Assembly (NCBI RefSeq): GCF_016695175.1
Contig: NZ_CP068023.1
Location: forward strand, 43,501 to 107,500
Length of the DNA stretch: 64,000 nt
Direction of reading: 5' to 3'
From: Pseudoalteromonas sp. GCY
GTDB lineage: Bacteria; Pseudomonadota; Gammaproteobacteria; Enterobacterales; Alteromonadaceae
This document shows positions 1 through 7,704 of this stretch, piece by piece. The position numbers were made by a program, and so were the translations under genes. Under the pieces are notes generated by a model. The model had not been told where the DNA came from and searched no databases. It saw only the letters and a list, made by a program, of their open reading frames with translations. The stretch's first letter is position 1, and each line of letters starts with the position of its first letter.

Positions 1-65
1 CTTGCAATTGAGATAAATTCTTGCCTCAATGAGGCGCATAAATCGATCAAAATAGTGCAAACGAG

Positions 66-656
66 ATGACAAAACCTTACTCTCAAGCGTGTGAAAACAA
101 TAAACAGCCAATATTAGAAAAGCTCACTCCCTATCTAAATAAACCTTTGGAAGTGCTAGAGGTAGGCTCTGGTACGGGTCAGCATGCGGTGCACTTTGCT
201 GCGGCGTTACCGCATTTAACGTGGCAGACGGCGGACAGAGAGGTTAATCACGCAGGTATTCAAGCGTGGCTTGATGACGCAGAGTTAGAGAATACTTTAC
301 CGCCATTGGCGCTAGACTTACACCATGCGTGGCCTGTTAATCAGCGTTATGATGTGATCTATACCGCTAATACCTTGCACATTGTGTCATCAACGCTCGT
401 TGAGCGCTTAATCGCAGGAGTAGGACGACACCTTAAAGTAAGCGGCTACCTGATAGTTTATGGGCCGTTTAATTATCAAGGTGAATTTACCAGCGAGAGT
501 AACCGAGAGTTTGATGCGTATTTAAAATCGCAAGACCAGAATAGTGGCATTCGCGATCAAGAATGGGTATTGGCGCTTGCTGCAGAGCAAGGACTTACAC
601 TACAGCAAGACTATGCGATGCCGGCTAATAATCGCTTATTGGTGTTTAAACGGTAG
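66..656 (+). CDS. DUF938 family SAM-dependent methyltransferase
   Basis: This 196-residue protein has the class I methyltransferase signature. A glycine-rich SAM-binding loop (VGSGTG, residues 33-38) follows a short N-terminal helix, an acidic residue after strand 2 (TADRE) can hold the ribose, and a hydrophobic strand (VIYTANTLHIVS) forms the post-II motif. It is cytoplasmic, with no signal peptide or membrane segment. The length and the N-terminal pattern fit the DUF938 family, whose substrate is not known to me. The ATG at 66 is preceded by a weak purine stretch (ACGAG). The 3' end overlaps the convergent acyltransferase gene by 21 bases. The family call is firm; the substrate is unknown. 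Confidence 0.85.
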   Translation: MTKPYSQACENNKQPILEKLTPYLNKPLEVLEVGSGTGQHAVHFAAALPHLTWQTADREVNHAGIQAWLDDAELENTLPPLALDLHHAWPVNQRYDVIYTANTLHIVSSTLVERLIAGVGRHLKVSGYLIVYGPFNYQGEFTSESNREFDAYLKSQDQNSGIRDQEWVLALAAEQGLTLQQDYAMPANNRLLVFKR

Positions 657-1766
657 TTTTGCTTGACACTCGGTAAAGTAATGCCCGAGTGCGTCAGCTT
701 CGCGCTTGGTAAAATCCTCAAGCGCTTGTTGAAAGTCAGGTTGAAATAAGCGGTGATACGATTGCCTCCACACCGGCTCAAAACCCCTCACTAACTTGTG
801 CTCGCCTTGAGCACCCGCGTCAAAGACAGCAAGCTGATTAGCAATGGCGTACTCTATGCCTTGATAGTAACACAGCTCAAAATGCAAAAAGTCGTAACTA
901 TCCTCAATCGCGCCCCAATAGCGACCATACAGGGTATCACCATCCACAAGATATAAACTGGTGGCGATAATTTCGTGGTTTAAGTAGGCGCAGCAAAGGC
1001 GAAGCTTATCTGGCATCGAGGTGATAACTTGCTGAAAAAAGTCGCGAGAGAGATAGCCGTGGTGTCGCGATCGTTTAAGGTAGGTGAGCTGGTAACTGAG
1101 AAAAAACGCATCGAGTTGTGCTGTGCTTATTTCTCTGCCAGCAGTCCAGCTTATGTTAATACCTTGGGCAGTCACAGTTTGGCGTTCTTTCATGACCATT
1201 TTACGCTTTCTTGATGTGAGTCGTGCGAGAAAATCAGCGAACTCGGCGTAACCTTGATTATGCCAATGAAATTGCACATTGCGGCGCATCGTTAAATGAC
1301 TCTGAGTGAGAAAGTCACTTTCACGACAAAAGTTAATATGGACTCCACTAATGCCTAGTTGGGCGAGGCTCGTGAGCGTAGCGTCAATATATTCAAGCAA
1401 GCAAGAAGATAGACGTTTAGTTAATATTCTTGGTCCTTGAGTGGGCGTAAAGGGGACGCCACACAGCCATTTCGGATAGTAATCTAATCCGTGGCGCTCG
1501 TAGGCTTCAGCAAAAGCCCAATCAAAAACGTACTCGCCATAAGAGTGCGATTTAATATAGCCTGGTAAAATTGCAATCAGCTCGCCCTGGCGTTCAATCA
1601 TTAGGTGATGCGGTATCCAGCCAGTCTCTTTGCTGGTGCAGCCGCTCAACTCTAATGCAAGCAGCCAAGCATAGCTCGTAAATACATGTGATGGTGAAAC
1701 ACAGTCCCACTGTGCTTCTGTCACTTCAGTCAGAGAATGAATAAACCTGTGTTGGTACTCAGTCAT
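636..1766 (-). CDS. FemAB/GNAT-like acyltransferase (COG3146, DUF482 family)
   Basis: This protein of about 376 residues resembles the COG3146 'peptidoglycan biosynthesis' family, which has the double GNAT-like fold of FemAB transferases. Supporting features are the conserved opening (HxFTSYAWLLALE), the block around 'GVPFTPTQGPRIL', the segment LTSRKRKMVMKER and the C-terminal 'RGFEPVWRQSYHRL'. Such proteins are expected to move an acyl or aminoacyl group, but the acceptor is not known. The frame is open to 1838, but the ATG at 1766 begins the conserved region and overlaps the stop of the upstream hydrolase by 8 bases, which suggests translational coupling. No signal peptide is present. Confidence 0.8.
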   Translation of the reverse strand: MTEYQHRFIHSLTEVTEAQWDCVSPSHVFTSYAWLLALELSGCTSKETGWIPHHLMIERQGELIAILPGYIKSHSYGEYVFDWAFAEAYERHGLDYYPKWLCGVPFTPTQGPRILTKRLSSCLLEYIDATLTSLAQLGISGVHINFCRESDFLTQSHLTMRRNVQFHWHNQGYAEFADFLARLTSRKRKMVMKERQTVTAQGINISWTAGREISTAQLDAFFLSYQLTYLKRSRHHGYLSRDFFQQVITSMPDKLRLCCAYLNHEIIATSLYLVDGDTLYGRYWGAIEDSYDFLHFELCYYQGIEYAIANQLAVFDAGAQGEHKLVRGFEPVWRQSYHRLFQPDFQQALEDFTKREADALGHYFTECQAKLPFKHQ

Positions 1767-3039
1767 TGTGGCCGTCAAAAAATGCGAGCAGTGTTTGCTC
1801 AAAGTTGCTGTAATCAGGGTTAAACGTGATCCGCGCAAGAGCGGCGTATTGCGTCATGCTTTTTTCATGGCGTTCGCCAAAGTGGACGGTTTTACCTGTG
1901 CGGCAGTTAATGAAGGCTTGGTCTTCTAAGTGGTAACTGGTGCAATTACGATAAGGCCCTTTGCGGCCATAAAAAACATGTTCAGGTGGCTGCAAAATAC
2001 CAATATGAGACATATCGACAATGTTGTCGGCTTTCACGCTCCGATAATTCACACCTTGCTTAGCCTTAGCCGGTGGCGTTTCCGAGTAGATAAATCGGGT
2101 CAACTTTGACTTAGGTTGCCACTTTTCTAGTAGCTTTGCCGTTGCATGATTGTCTATGGTGGTATCGACATCGCTGTAGCTGATAAACATCGGTACATCT
2201 GGCAAAGTGGTGAGTGATTTGAGTGGCGCCATAGCCTGATGGGCTAACGTTGCGCCATGCCATGGGAAAGATTCATATTTGGCGAAATCCAAATCAGCGT
2301 CTTCATCTATCCAATTGACAAATGGCACGTAATCAATCCATTTGGCTAGCCAACCGTTCTTATTATGTGGCTCCGTGGCGGGTGAGATAAGTGCAACAGA
2401 GCCTAAATTATTGGGCTTGTGCTTCGCTATGCTACTCAGTACTATGGCGGCACCAGTGGAATAACCAAGTACTGAAAAGTGCTTAAAATCTTGGCTCGTC
2501 TGTGCGATGGCATAATCCGTATGGGTTTGCCAATCGTCAATATCAACTTCGGTTAAATCGCTTGGTGCAGTCGCGTGGCCTGGCAGTAACATGGTTCTGA
2601 CATTGTATCCCGCTTCATAGAGCGCTGCCGCAAGGTAGTGAAAAGTAAAAGGAGAATCGGTCAGACCATGGATAAGTAAAATGGCGTGATCTTTGTTGTC
2701 ATGCTCAAGTGAAAATGGCGCGATTAAGTCACTTACCTTGGGGTTTGTCAGGTTGAGTAATTTTGCAGTAGGCGTCATTAACGGGCACGGCAGTGTAGCG
2801 CGGGGATTGCGGCTTTCAATAATTTGCTTAGTCGAACGAATATAATCGTTATAGTTTTTTATATTCGCTATATCGACGGTGACAGGGCCTTTATCGATCG
2901 CTTCGCGAAATAATCCCGACGCTTTGCTCTTGGTGAATAGCGACATATCACTCACTTGGGTAACACAGTCTTGTGCGATGACCAAAGGTGAGGCAAGCAG
3001 GCTAAAAGCAAATACTGTGGAGGTAAGGTAGTGGCGCAT
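1759..3039 (-). CDS. Secreted alpha/beta hydrolase (serine esterase/lipase-like)
   Basis: This 426-residue protein begins with a clear signal peptide (charged start, hydrophobic core, cleavage near ALVIAQ-type residues 20-23), so it is probably periplasmic. The alpha/beta-hydrolase core shows an oxyanion-hole segment HGLTDS (residues 124-129), the nucleophile elbow GYSTG (Ser194), an acid in SYSDVD (Asp290 or Asp292) and a late histidine in DMSHIG (His345). A cysteine-containing tail after residue 350 is longer than in minimal esterases. The fold resembles monoacylglycerol lipases and serine aminopeptidases. The substrate cannot be read from sequence. The gene is cotranscribed with the downstream FemAB-like gene, whose start it overlaps. 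Confidence 0.85.
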   Translation of the reverse strand: MRHYLTSTVFAFSLLASPLVIAQDCVTQVSDMSLFTKSKASGLFREAIDKGPVTVDIANIKNYNDYIRSTKQIIESRNPRATLPCPLMTPTAKLLNLTNPKVSDLIAPFSLEHDNKDHAILLIHGLTDSPFTFHYLAAALYEAGYNVRTMLLPGHATAPSDLTEVDIDDWQTHTDYAIAQTSQDFKHFSVLGYSTGAAIVLSSIAKHKPNNLGSVALISPATEPHNKNGWLAKWIDYVPFVNWIDEDADLDFAKYESFPWHGATLAHQAMAPLKSLTTLPDVPMFISYSDVDTTIDNHATAKLLEKWQPKSKLTRFIYSETPPAKAKQGVNYRSVKADNIVDMSHIGILQPPEHVFYGRKGPYRNCTSYHLEDQAFINCRTGKTVHFGERHEKSMTQYAALARITFNPDYSNFEQTLLAFFDGHND

Positions 3040-3102
3040 AGTCGGTCCTTATGAGCATAAAATCACATGCAGTATAGCGAGAACAGATGACGATAAAAAT
3101 GG

Positions 3103-3570
3103 TTAGCGGATCGGTAATATGCGTTTTGCAAAAGTTTGCTTGAGTACAATCGTTGATTCAATCCCGCTAATCACCTTACAGGCACCCAGTTGATGTTTGG
3201 CAAACTGTTCATAGCTGGGCAAATCCTTTGCTACGATTTCCAATAGGTAATCATGACTTCCGGAGATCACCGAACAGCTGATCACCTGATCTTCTGACTC
3301 AACGTGTTGCTCAAATAAATGTGCTGCGGTTGCGGTATTTTCACTGAGTTTTATAAATGCATAAACCAAAATACTTAAGTCAACTTGCGCTCTATCAAGT
3401 GCCGCATGATAGCCTGAAATTACTCCTGTATCTTGCAAGCGTTTTACGCGTCGAAGACAGGGAGTATCTGAAAGGTTTGCCTTTTCGGCGAGAGCGGCAT
3501 TACTCAAACGTGCATTATGTTGCAAGGCGTTAAGGAGCAATTTGTCCTTGGCATCTAGATTTACCGACAT
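3103..3570 (-). CDS. Lrp/AsnC family transcriptional regulator
   Basis: A winged helix-turn-helix (LDAKDKLLLNAL, then NAALAEKANLS and CLRRVKRLQDTGVI) is followed by an RAM/AsnC ligand-binding domain, giving 155 residues, typical for the family. The frame is open upstream to 3696, but the ATG at 3570 starts exactly where Lrp-family proteins start (MSVNLDAKDK). No strong Shine-Dalgarno sequence is seen. The gene is divergent from the dioxygenase/kynureninase-like pair, with 116 bases between the starts. AsnC/Lrp proteins commonly sense amino acids and control a divergent catabolic operon, so I infer that it regulates that pair, possibly in response to tryptophan or a product. Confidence 0.9.
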   Translation of the reverse strand: MSVNLDAKDKLLLNALQHNARLSNAALAEKANLSDTPCLRRVKRLQDTGVISGYHAALDRAQVDLSILVYAFIKLSENTATAAHLFEQHVESEDQVISCSVISGSHDYLLEIVAKDLPSYEQFAKHQLGACKVISGIESTIVLKQTFAKRILPIR

Positions 3571-3636
3571 AAACCAAATAAAAGAGTGATTCTTGCTAAT
3601 CAGTATTAAACTTTTAGAGAAAATTGGCAAATTATG

Positions 3637-3678
3637 CTCGTGGTGATTTGCTAGCCTTAGCTGTGGAATAATCACGAG
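3637..3678. promoter_or_regulatory. Candidate regulator binding region between AsnC/Lrp gene and dioxygenase
   Basis: Inverted arms CTCGTG (3637-3642) and CACGAG (3673-3678) lie 30 bases apart in the AT-rich gap between the divergent genes. A shorter pair TGATT/AATCA lies nearer the regulator start (about 3587-3602). Lrp-type octamers bind several degenerate sites, so such arms are plausible but not diagnostic. Confidence 0.3.
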
Positions 3679-3686
3679 AAGTAATA

Positions 3687-4874
3687 ATGAGTCCATTAGC
3701 CGTACAATTTGACGCTTGGATTAGAGGTCCGTTTGTCGACCTTAACGACAAGCTTGAACATCTTTATTGGCAGCAACAGGATAAAGCAAACGTTGAAGGC
3801 GTTGGTGAAACGCTAAAAGCACAGTTATTAGAAGAAGGTAATCAACTGATCCAGGCCCTGCTAGAAGAAGGCAATACCGACGAAGGCTTTGAGCAAGCGT
3901 TCGACTTACTGGGTAATGTTGGTCTATTTATGGCAGCATGTAGGCGCCACGAAATTACCGAGCCAAGCCGTGAAAGGGTGTCTCCGCTGATACAAGCATC
4001 GGCACTGGCCATGCATATTGGTGCCTCTTTGGGGGTTACGCCGCGCTTCGCAACGGCTCATCTCACCACACACAACCGCGCAATCAACGGCGTGTATAAG
4101 CGCTTTACCTCTCATCCGGCAGAGCGCTTATTCATCGACTACAATACTCAGGCCATTCTTGCCTATAAACGTGCGTCCGAATCGTTAATGAAGGTACATC
4201 ATTTGGGAATTTCTCATCCCATGTCATTGGTGCTGCTCAAACAAGTTAAGCAAGCGCTGCTTGAGGTGATAGAGTCTAATCGAGAGTTATTTAAGGAACT
4301 AGATCCCGAGGCATTCTTTTACGTTGTAAGACCCTATTACAAACCATACCGAGTTGGTAAAGAGGTCTATCGTGGCGCAAACGCTGGAGATTTTGCGGGT
4401 ATCAATGTTATCGATATGATGTTGGGGTTATGCCCGGCTAATGACATTAGTTACGGTCAAATGCTGGTGGAAAAATTCCTCTATATGATGCCAGAAGACC
4501 AAGCAACCCTGCGTGAATGCATGCGTACGCCTAATTTAATGGATGCGTTTCTGAGTGCATTGAAAGGGCCGAAAGGTGATTGGTTTGGTCCTGCCTGTAG
4601 CTTGTTTATACAAGTATGTAAGCTGCATGGAGATACGGCTATACAACATCACAATCAACTCGTAGAAAAGTATATCGCCAAACCTTCGCAAGCGATGCAG
4701 CAACAGCACTTAAGCAAAGTGACCGCCAGCGGTCCACCGATTGAAGTGTTACTCAAAGAACTTGCAGACTTAAGAGATAGACGAGCTGCTGCCGAGCGCG
4801 ATGATATCTTTACTCGGCATCATGATTTAAAACGATTACGCCAAGCAATAGGGGTTAAGCATGAAGCAATATAG
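3687..4874 (+). CDS. PrnB/IDO-superfamily haem dioxygenase (DUF1864)
   Basis: This 395-residue soluble protein matches, from memory, the DUF1864/PrnB family. That family is structurally related to indoleamine and tryptophan 2,3-dioxygenases and includes PrnB of pyrrolnitrin synthesis; I recall a haem-bound structure of a Shewanella homologue annotated as a putative 2,3-dioxygenase. Characteristic stretches are GNVGLFMAACRRHEI, VVRPYYKPYRVG, GANAGDFAGINVIDM and the helix VCKLHGDTAIQHH. His314, His321 and His322 in that helix are candidates for the proximal haem ligand, but I cannot choose between them. The gene is divergent from an AsnC/Lrp regulator and its end overlaps a kynureninase-like gene by 14 bases, which points to indole-ring oxidation of tryptophan or an analogue. 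Confidence 0.75.
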   Translation: MSPLAVQFDAWIRGPFVDLNDKLEHLYWQQQDKANVEGVGETLKAQLLEEGNQLIQALLEEGNTDEGFEQAFDLLGNVGLFMAACRRHEITEPSRERVSPLIQASALAMHIGASLGVTPRFATAHLTTHNRAINGVYKRFTSHPAERLFIDYNTQAILAYKRASESLMKVHHLGISHPMSLVLLKQVKQALLEVIESNRELFKELDPEAFFYVVRPYYKPYRVGKEVYRGANAGDFAGINVIDMMLGLCPANDISYGQMLVEKFLYMMPEDQATLRECMRTPNLMDAFLSALKGPKGDWFGPACSLFIQVCKLHGDTAIQHHNQLVEKYIAKPSQAMQQQHLSKVTASGPPIEVLLKELADLRDRRAAAERDDIFTRHHDLKRLRQAIGVKHEAI

Positions 4875-5973
4875 GGACGATTTTTACCTGCCTATGGGTC
4901 ACTATTTATTGAGTCATTCCGTTGGTCGTATGTTGAAATCTGCGGCGGAAGATTTTCATCAGCAATTTATGGTGCCGTGGCAACAACAAAACCAAGAGCC
5001 TTGGCAGCACTGGTTAAGCGGTATTGATCGCTTTACCTCAGCCTTAGCTTCACTATTACACACTGATGCGCGCCTGTTTTGTCCGCAAACAAACCTTTCC
5101 AGTGGTTTGACGAAATGGGCGATGAGTTTACCCGAAAGTGGCATTCGCAAAGTGCGCGTGTTGATGAGTGAGCAAGACTTCCCTAGCATGGGGTTCGCGT
5201 TACAAAACGCGTTGGACAATATTGAGATTGTTTATATTCCCGAAGCGATGAATATGCACGACCTAAGCGTGTGGCAGCAATATATTGATGAGCAAATTGA
5301 CTGGGTATTTGTCAGCCATGTGTATTCGAACAGTGGTCAGCAGGCCCCTGTCGCTGACATCATTAGCCTTGCCAACCAATATGGCTGTCGAAGCATTATT
5401 GATATTGCTCAGTCACTTAGTGTATTGCCAATAAATTTAAGCGAGTGGGGCGCGGATTGCGTTATCGGCTCTTGTGTGAAATGGAGCTGTGGTGGCCCTG
5501 GCGCCGGTTTTATCTGGGTGAGTGAGGATGTCTTACCTTATTGTGAACCAAAAGATGTTGGCTGGTTTTCGCATCAAAATCCATTCGAGTTCGATATTCA
5601 TCATTTTGCGCTGAGTGAAAGTGCGCTGCGTTTTTGGGGCGGTACTCCAAGTGTGGCACCTTATATCTATGCGGGGCACAGCCTTGGCTATTTTGCCGAG
5701 CTTGGGATTGAGCAAGTAAGAACGTACAACTTTGCTTTGTTATCTGAATTACAAGCGGCATTGCCTGAATTTTATCGCTCTCCTACAGCACAGAGTGCTT
5801 GCTCTGGGACCGCTATTTTGCATTTTGGCTCGCGGCATGAAGCAGTGATGGAGCAGCTTAAGTGTGCAGGCATTGCTGTGGATAATCGTCGCTACGGTAT
5901 TCGCGTCTCACCACATATTTATAATAGTCAGGAGGACATTTCGCGGTTGGTGCAGGTTATCAACGAAAGCTAG
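4861..5973 (+). CDS. Kynureninase-like PLP enzyme (aminotransferase class V fold)
   Basis: The 370-residue protein carries the kynureninase-type lysine motif VKWSCGGPGAGF (Lys207 as the PLP Schiff base) and the downstream GWFSH-PFEFD and LRFWGGTPSV blocks that I know from kynureninases. The segment DIAQS (181-185) stands where most family members have DxAHS, so a conserved histidine is replaced by glutamine. The protein is shorter than typical kynureninases (about 416), mainly at the N-terminus. Kynureninase cleaves kynurenine to anthranilate and alanine. The start overlaps the dioxygenase by 14 bases, so the two are probably translated together. No formamidase gene is adjacent. An exact substrate other than kynurenine is possible. 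Confidence 0.8.
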   Translation: MKQYRDDFYLPMGHYLLSHSVGRMLKSAAEDFHQQFMVPWQQQNQEPWQHWLSGIDRFTSALASLLHTDARLFCPQTNLSSGLTKWAMSLPESGIRKVRVLMSEQDFPSMGFALQNALDNIEIVYIPEAMNMHDLSVWQQYIDEQIDWVFVSHVYSNSGQQAPVADIISLANQYGCRSIIDIAQSLSVLPINLSEWGADCVIGSCVKWSCGGPGAGFIWVSEDVLPYCEPKDVGWFSHQNPFEFDIHHFALSESALRFWGGTPSVAPYIYAGHSLGYFAELGIEQVRTYNFALLSELQAALPEFYRSPTAQSACSGTAILHFGSRHEAVMEQLKCAGIAVDNRRYGIRVSPHIYNSQEDISRLVQVINES

Positions 5974-6719
5974 TTTCCTAACCCTAGTGCTTTTTTGGTC
6001 TTCTTCTTCACCGAGCGCCAATGTGTCATTGGCTGCTTGGGCGCACGCGCTATCAATGCGTTGAAATCAATTTCTTCTGCAAGCACTTCTCCTTGATGCG
6101 CCAAGATCACGGAGTGGGGTTGTAGTGCCTTTACTTTGGCAAGAGATTGGCGATACAAGCGTGGATAGAATACCGGAAAAGGCGCAACAAATTGCCCTTT
6201 CACTTTTACCGTCAAATCCGCCACATAGATGCGCTTACTGGGGAGATGATACAAGCTCAAGTCTCTATCTGTATGACCGGGTGTGTGTATCGCTTGCCAT
6301 TCGTTAAAGTAGGGCAAGCTATCACCATCGGCTAGGTAAAAGTCTGGTGATAATTGTCTTGGATACCAAAGATTACGTTTGGCCTTGCGCTTTCTCCCAG
6401 CAACCCAAAGTGCCAGCGCCATATCGGAGAGGTGCATCATGACACCATCAATACCACGATACCACTGGCTGGGGGCATTTGCGGCCGCAATCTTTGCGCC
6501 CGTGAGCTTTTTGAGTTTGTGCGCGCCACCGGCATGATCTGGGTGCATATGCGTGACCACAATCAGCTTGAGTGCGCTAAGTGGCTTTTGCAATTGTAGG
6601 ATGTAGTTGCAGACCAACTCAACATCAGCACGACAGCAACCATCGAGTAACAGTAGGCCCGTTTCGTGCTCAACCAGATAAATATGTTGAATATAGCCTT
6701 CTAAGACATGGATTTTCAT
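5970..6719 (-). CDS. MBL-fold metallo-hydrolase
   Basis: The 249-residue protein has the metallo-beta-lactamase signature HMHPDH (His57, His59, Asp61, His62), a second metal histidine in TPGHT (His149), a bridging aspartate in VADLT (Asp168) and a late histidine in LAHQG (His208). It therefore has the full set of two-metal ligands. It is cytoplasmic, with no signal peptide. The substrate is unknown; glyoxalase II-like, lactonase-like and other thioester or phosphoester hydrolases share this fold. It converges with the kynureninase-like gene, the two stop codons overlapping by 4 bases, so it is not in the same transcript. Confidence 0.85.
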   Translation of the reverse strand: MKIHVLEGYIQHIYLVEHETGLLLLDGCCRADVELVCNYILQLQKPLSALKLIVVTHMHPDHAGGAHKLKKLTGAKIAAANAPSQWYRGIDGVMMHLSDMALALWVAGRKRKAKRNLWYPRQLSPDFYLADGDSLPYFNEWQAIHTPGHTDRDLSLYHLPSKRIYVADLTVKVKGQFVAPFPVFYPRLYRQSLAKVKALQPHSVILAHQGEVLAEEIDFNALIARAPKQPMTHWRSVKKKTKKALGLGN

Positions 6720-6810
6720 TAGTCACACTCATTTCCCCAATCAGATCTCAACATAGCATAGGTTAAAGACATCTGACCAGTTGTGTGTGGAAGTGACAAA
6801 TCGCAGACAT

Positions 6811-6835
6811 AAAAAAACCGCAATTAAGCGGTTTT
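6811..6835 (-). terminator. Rho-independent terminator after the serine tRNAs
   Basis: An 8-bp perfect stem (AAAACCGC and GCGGTTTT, 6814-6821 with 6828-6835, loop AATTAA) is followed on the minus strand by seven T residues. It lies 12 bases downstream of the tRNA-Ser(GCU) gene. Confidence 0.85.
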
Positions 6836-6846
6836 CTTATAAGTGA

Positions 6847-6939
6847 TGGCGGAGAAGGAGGGATTCGAACCCTCGATAGGGCTACAAACCCTATACTCCC
6901 TTAGCAGGGGAGCGCCTTCAGCCACTCGGCCACCTCTCC
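6847..6939 (-). tRNA. tRNA-Ser (anticodon GCU)
   Basis: On the minus strand the sequence begins GGAGAGGTGGCCGAG and ends in CTCCGCCA, with the CCA tail encoded. The anticodon loop reads CTGCTAA, giving anticodon GCU for serine AGC/AGU codons. The T arm (GGGTTCGAATCCC) and a long variable arm (TATAGGG...CCCTATC) are intact, as expected for a class II serine tRNA. The length is 93 bases with CCA. Confidence 0.97.
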
Positions 6940-6957
6940 GACGCAATACTTTAAAAA

Positions 6958-7048
6958 TGGCGGAGAGATAGGGATTTGAACCCTAGATACGCTATTAACG
7001 TATGCCGGTTTTCAAGACCGGTGCTTTCAACCACTCAGCCATCTCTCC
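6958..7048 (-). tRNA. tRNA-Ser (anticodon UGA)
   Basis: The minus strand reads GGAGAGATGGCTGAG through CTCCGCCA, 91 bases with the CCA tail encoded. The anticodon loop CTTGAAA gives anticodon UGA for serine UCN codons. A long variable arm (ATACG...CGTAT) and a normal T arm (GGGTTCAAATCCC) support class II serine tRNA. It lies 18 bases upstream of the GCU isoacceptor, so the two are probably processed from one precursor. Confidence 0.97.
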
Positions 7049-7234
7049 ATGGGCAAAGATAATACTTAGCGATTTAGGCGCTGTAAACCGTTTTTAAACT
7101 GTTTGCTTAAAAAATGTGCTAAAAGAGGGTTTTTTTTAAAATTGTGCTAGAAATTAGCGGTTTGACGAAGAGGTTTTGTACAAAAATGCTGGTTGAAGTG
7201 GTGCTTTTATGGTCTATTTAAACAAATGCTGACG

Positions 7235-7264
7235 AGAGCATGGCGGGTTGGGACGCCATGCTCT
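7235..7264 (-). terminator. Hairpin downstream of the 48-residue gene
   Basis: Perfect inverted repeat: GAGCATGGCG (7236-7245) and CGCCATGCTC (7254-7263), extended to 11 bp by the flanking A/T pair, with an 8-base loop. It starts 8 bases after the stop of the short gene at 7273-7419. No long T run follows on the minus strand, so it may act as a terminator or as a 3'-stabilising stem. Confidence 0.6.
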
Positions 7265-7272
7265 GTGCAGAC

Positions 7273-7419
7273 TTACTTATACATAATCACGTCTTTTAAC
7301 GCTAAGTGTTGACCACATACTGCCAACCACTTCGTCCAATTGATACGACGTTGTTTAGTTGGTTGTGTTTGGTTAAACGTGTTTTGTGATGGGCTGCAAG
7401 GTGCAGCTGAATTAAGCAT
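7273..7419 (-). CDS. Short conserved-looking hypothetical protein (48 aa)
   Basis: A 49-codon frame starts at ATG 7419 with a good Shine-Dalgarno sequence (TAGGAG, 6 bases upstream). It ends in TAA at 7273-7275 and is followed 8 bases later by an 11-bp hairpin. The product begins MLNSAAPCSPSQN, has a polar Gln/Thr/Asn-rich first half, a basic patch (KQRRINWTKW) and ends VIMYK. It contains two cysteines and no membrane segment. I do not recognise a family. Signal, spacing and hairpin together argue for a real gene, and it fills what would otherwise be a gap of more than 600 bases between the tRNAs and the lipid kinase. Confidence 0.65.
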   Translation of the reverse strand: MLNSAAPCSPSQNTFNQTQPTKQRRINWTKWLAVCGQHLALKDVIMYK

Positions 7420-7704
7420 GTCTGGCTCCTAATAAGCTATGATTGAAAACAAGGCTATTTTGCACGCAATTTGTTTAAATTTAAAACGATAAAAATTTAT
7501 GTTTTCGGATAAAAATAACTAATGAATTAATGGTTTGTTCATTTTTGTTTTAATGGGTTTTTTGCATGGTTATGCATGGTTGTGATTGTTTTGATTAGGC
7601 TGTAACCCAGTTAATATGGGTGTTTGTGGTTTTTGCTTTTGATTTTTGGTTTTAGTTTTGGTTTTTTATTCATATAAGTTGAGTTTTTGTATTTAAGGGT
7701 TTTT
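7420..7704. other. AT-rich intergenic region
   Basis: Very AT-rich stretch with long T-runs between the divergent 48-residue gene (minus) and the lipid kinase gene (plus). It should hold both promoters. I could not place convincing -35/-10 boxes, and I see no tRNA, repeat array or longer coding frame in it. Confidence 0.5.

Noticed and set aside
6847..7048. tRNA-Ser genes as an integration site for an island or prophage
   Set aside because: No integrase, direct att repeat or foreign gene lies beside them; both tRNAs are complete.
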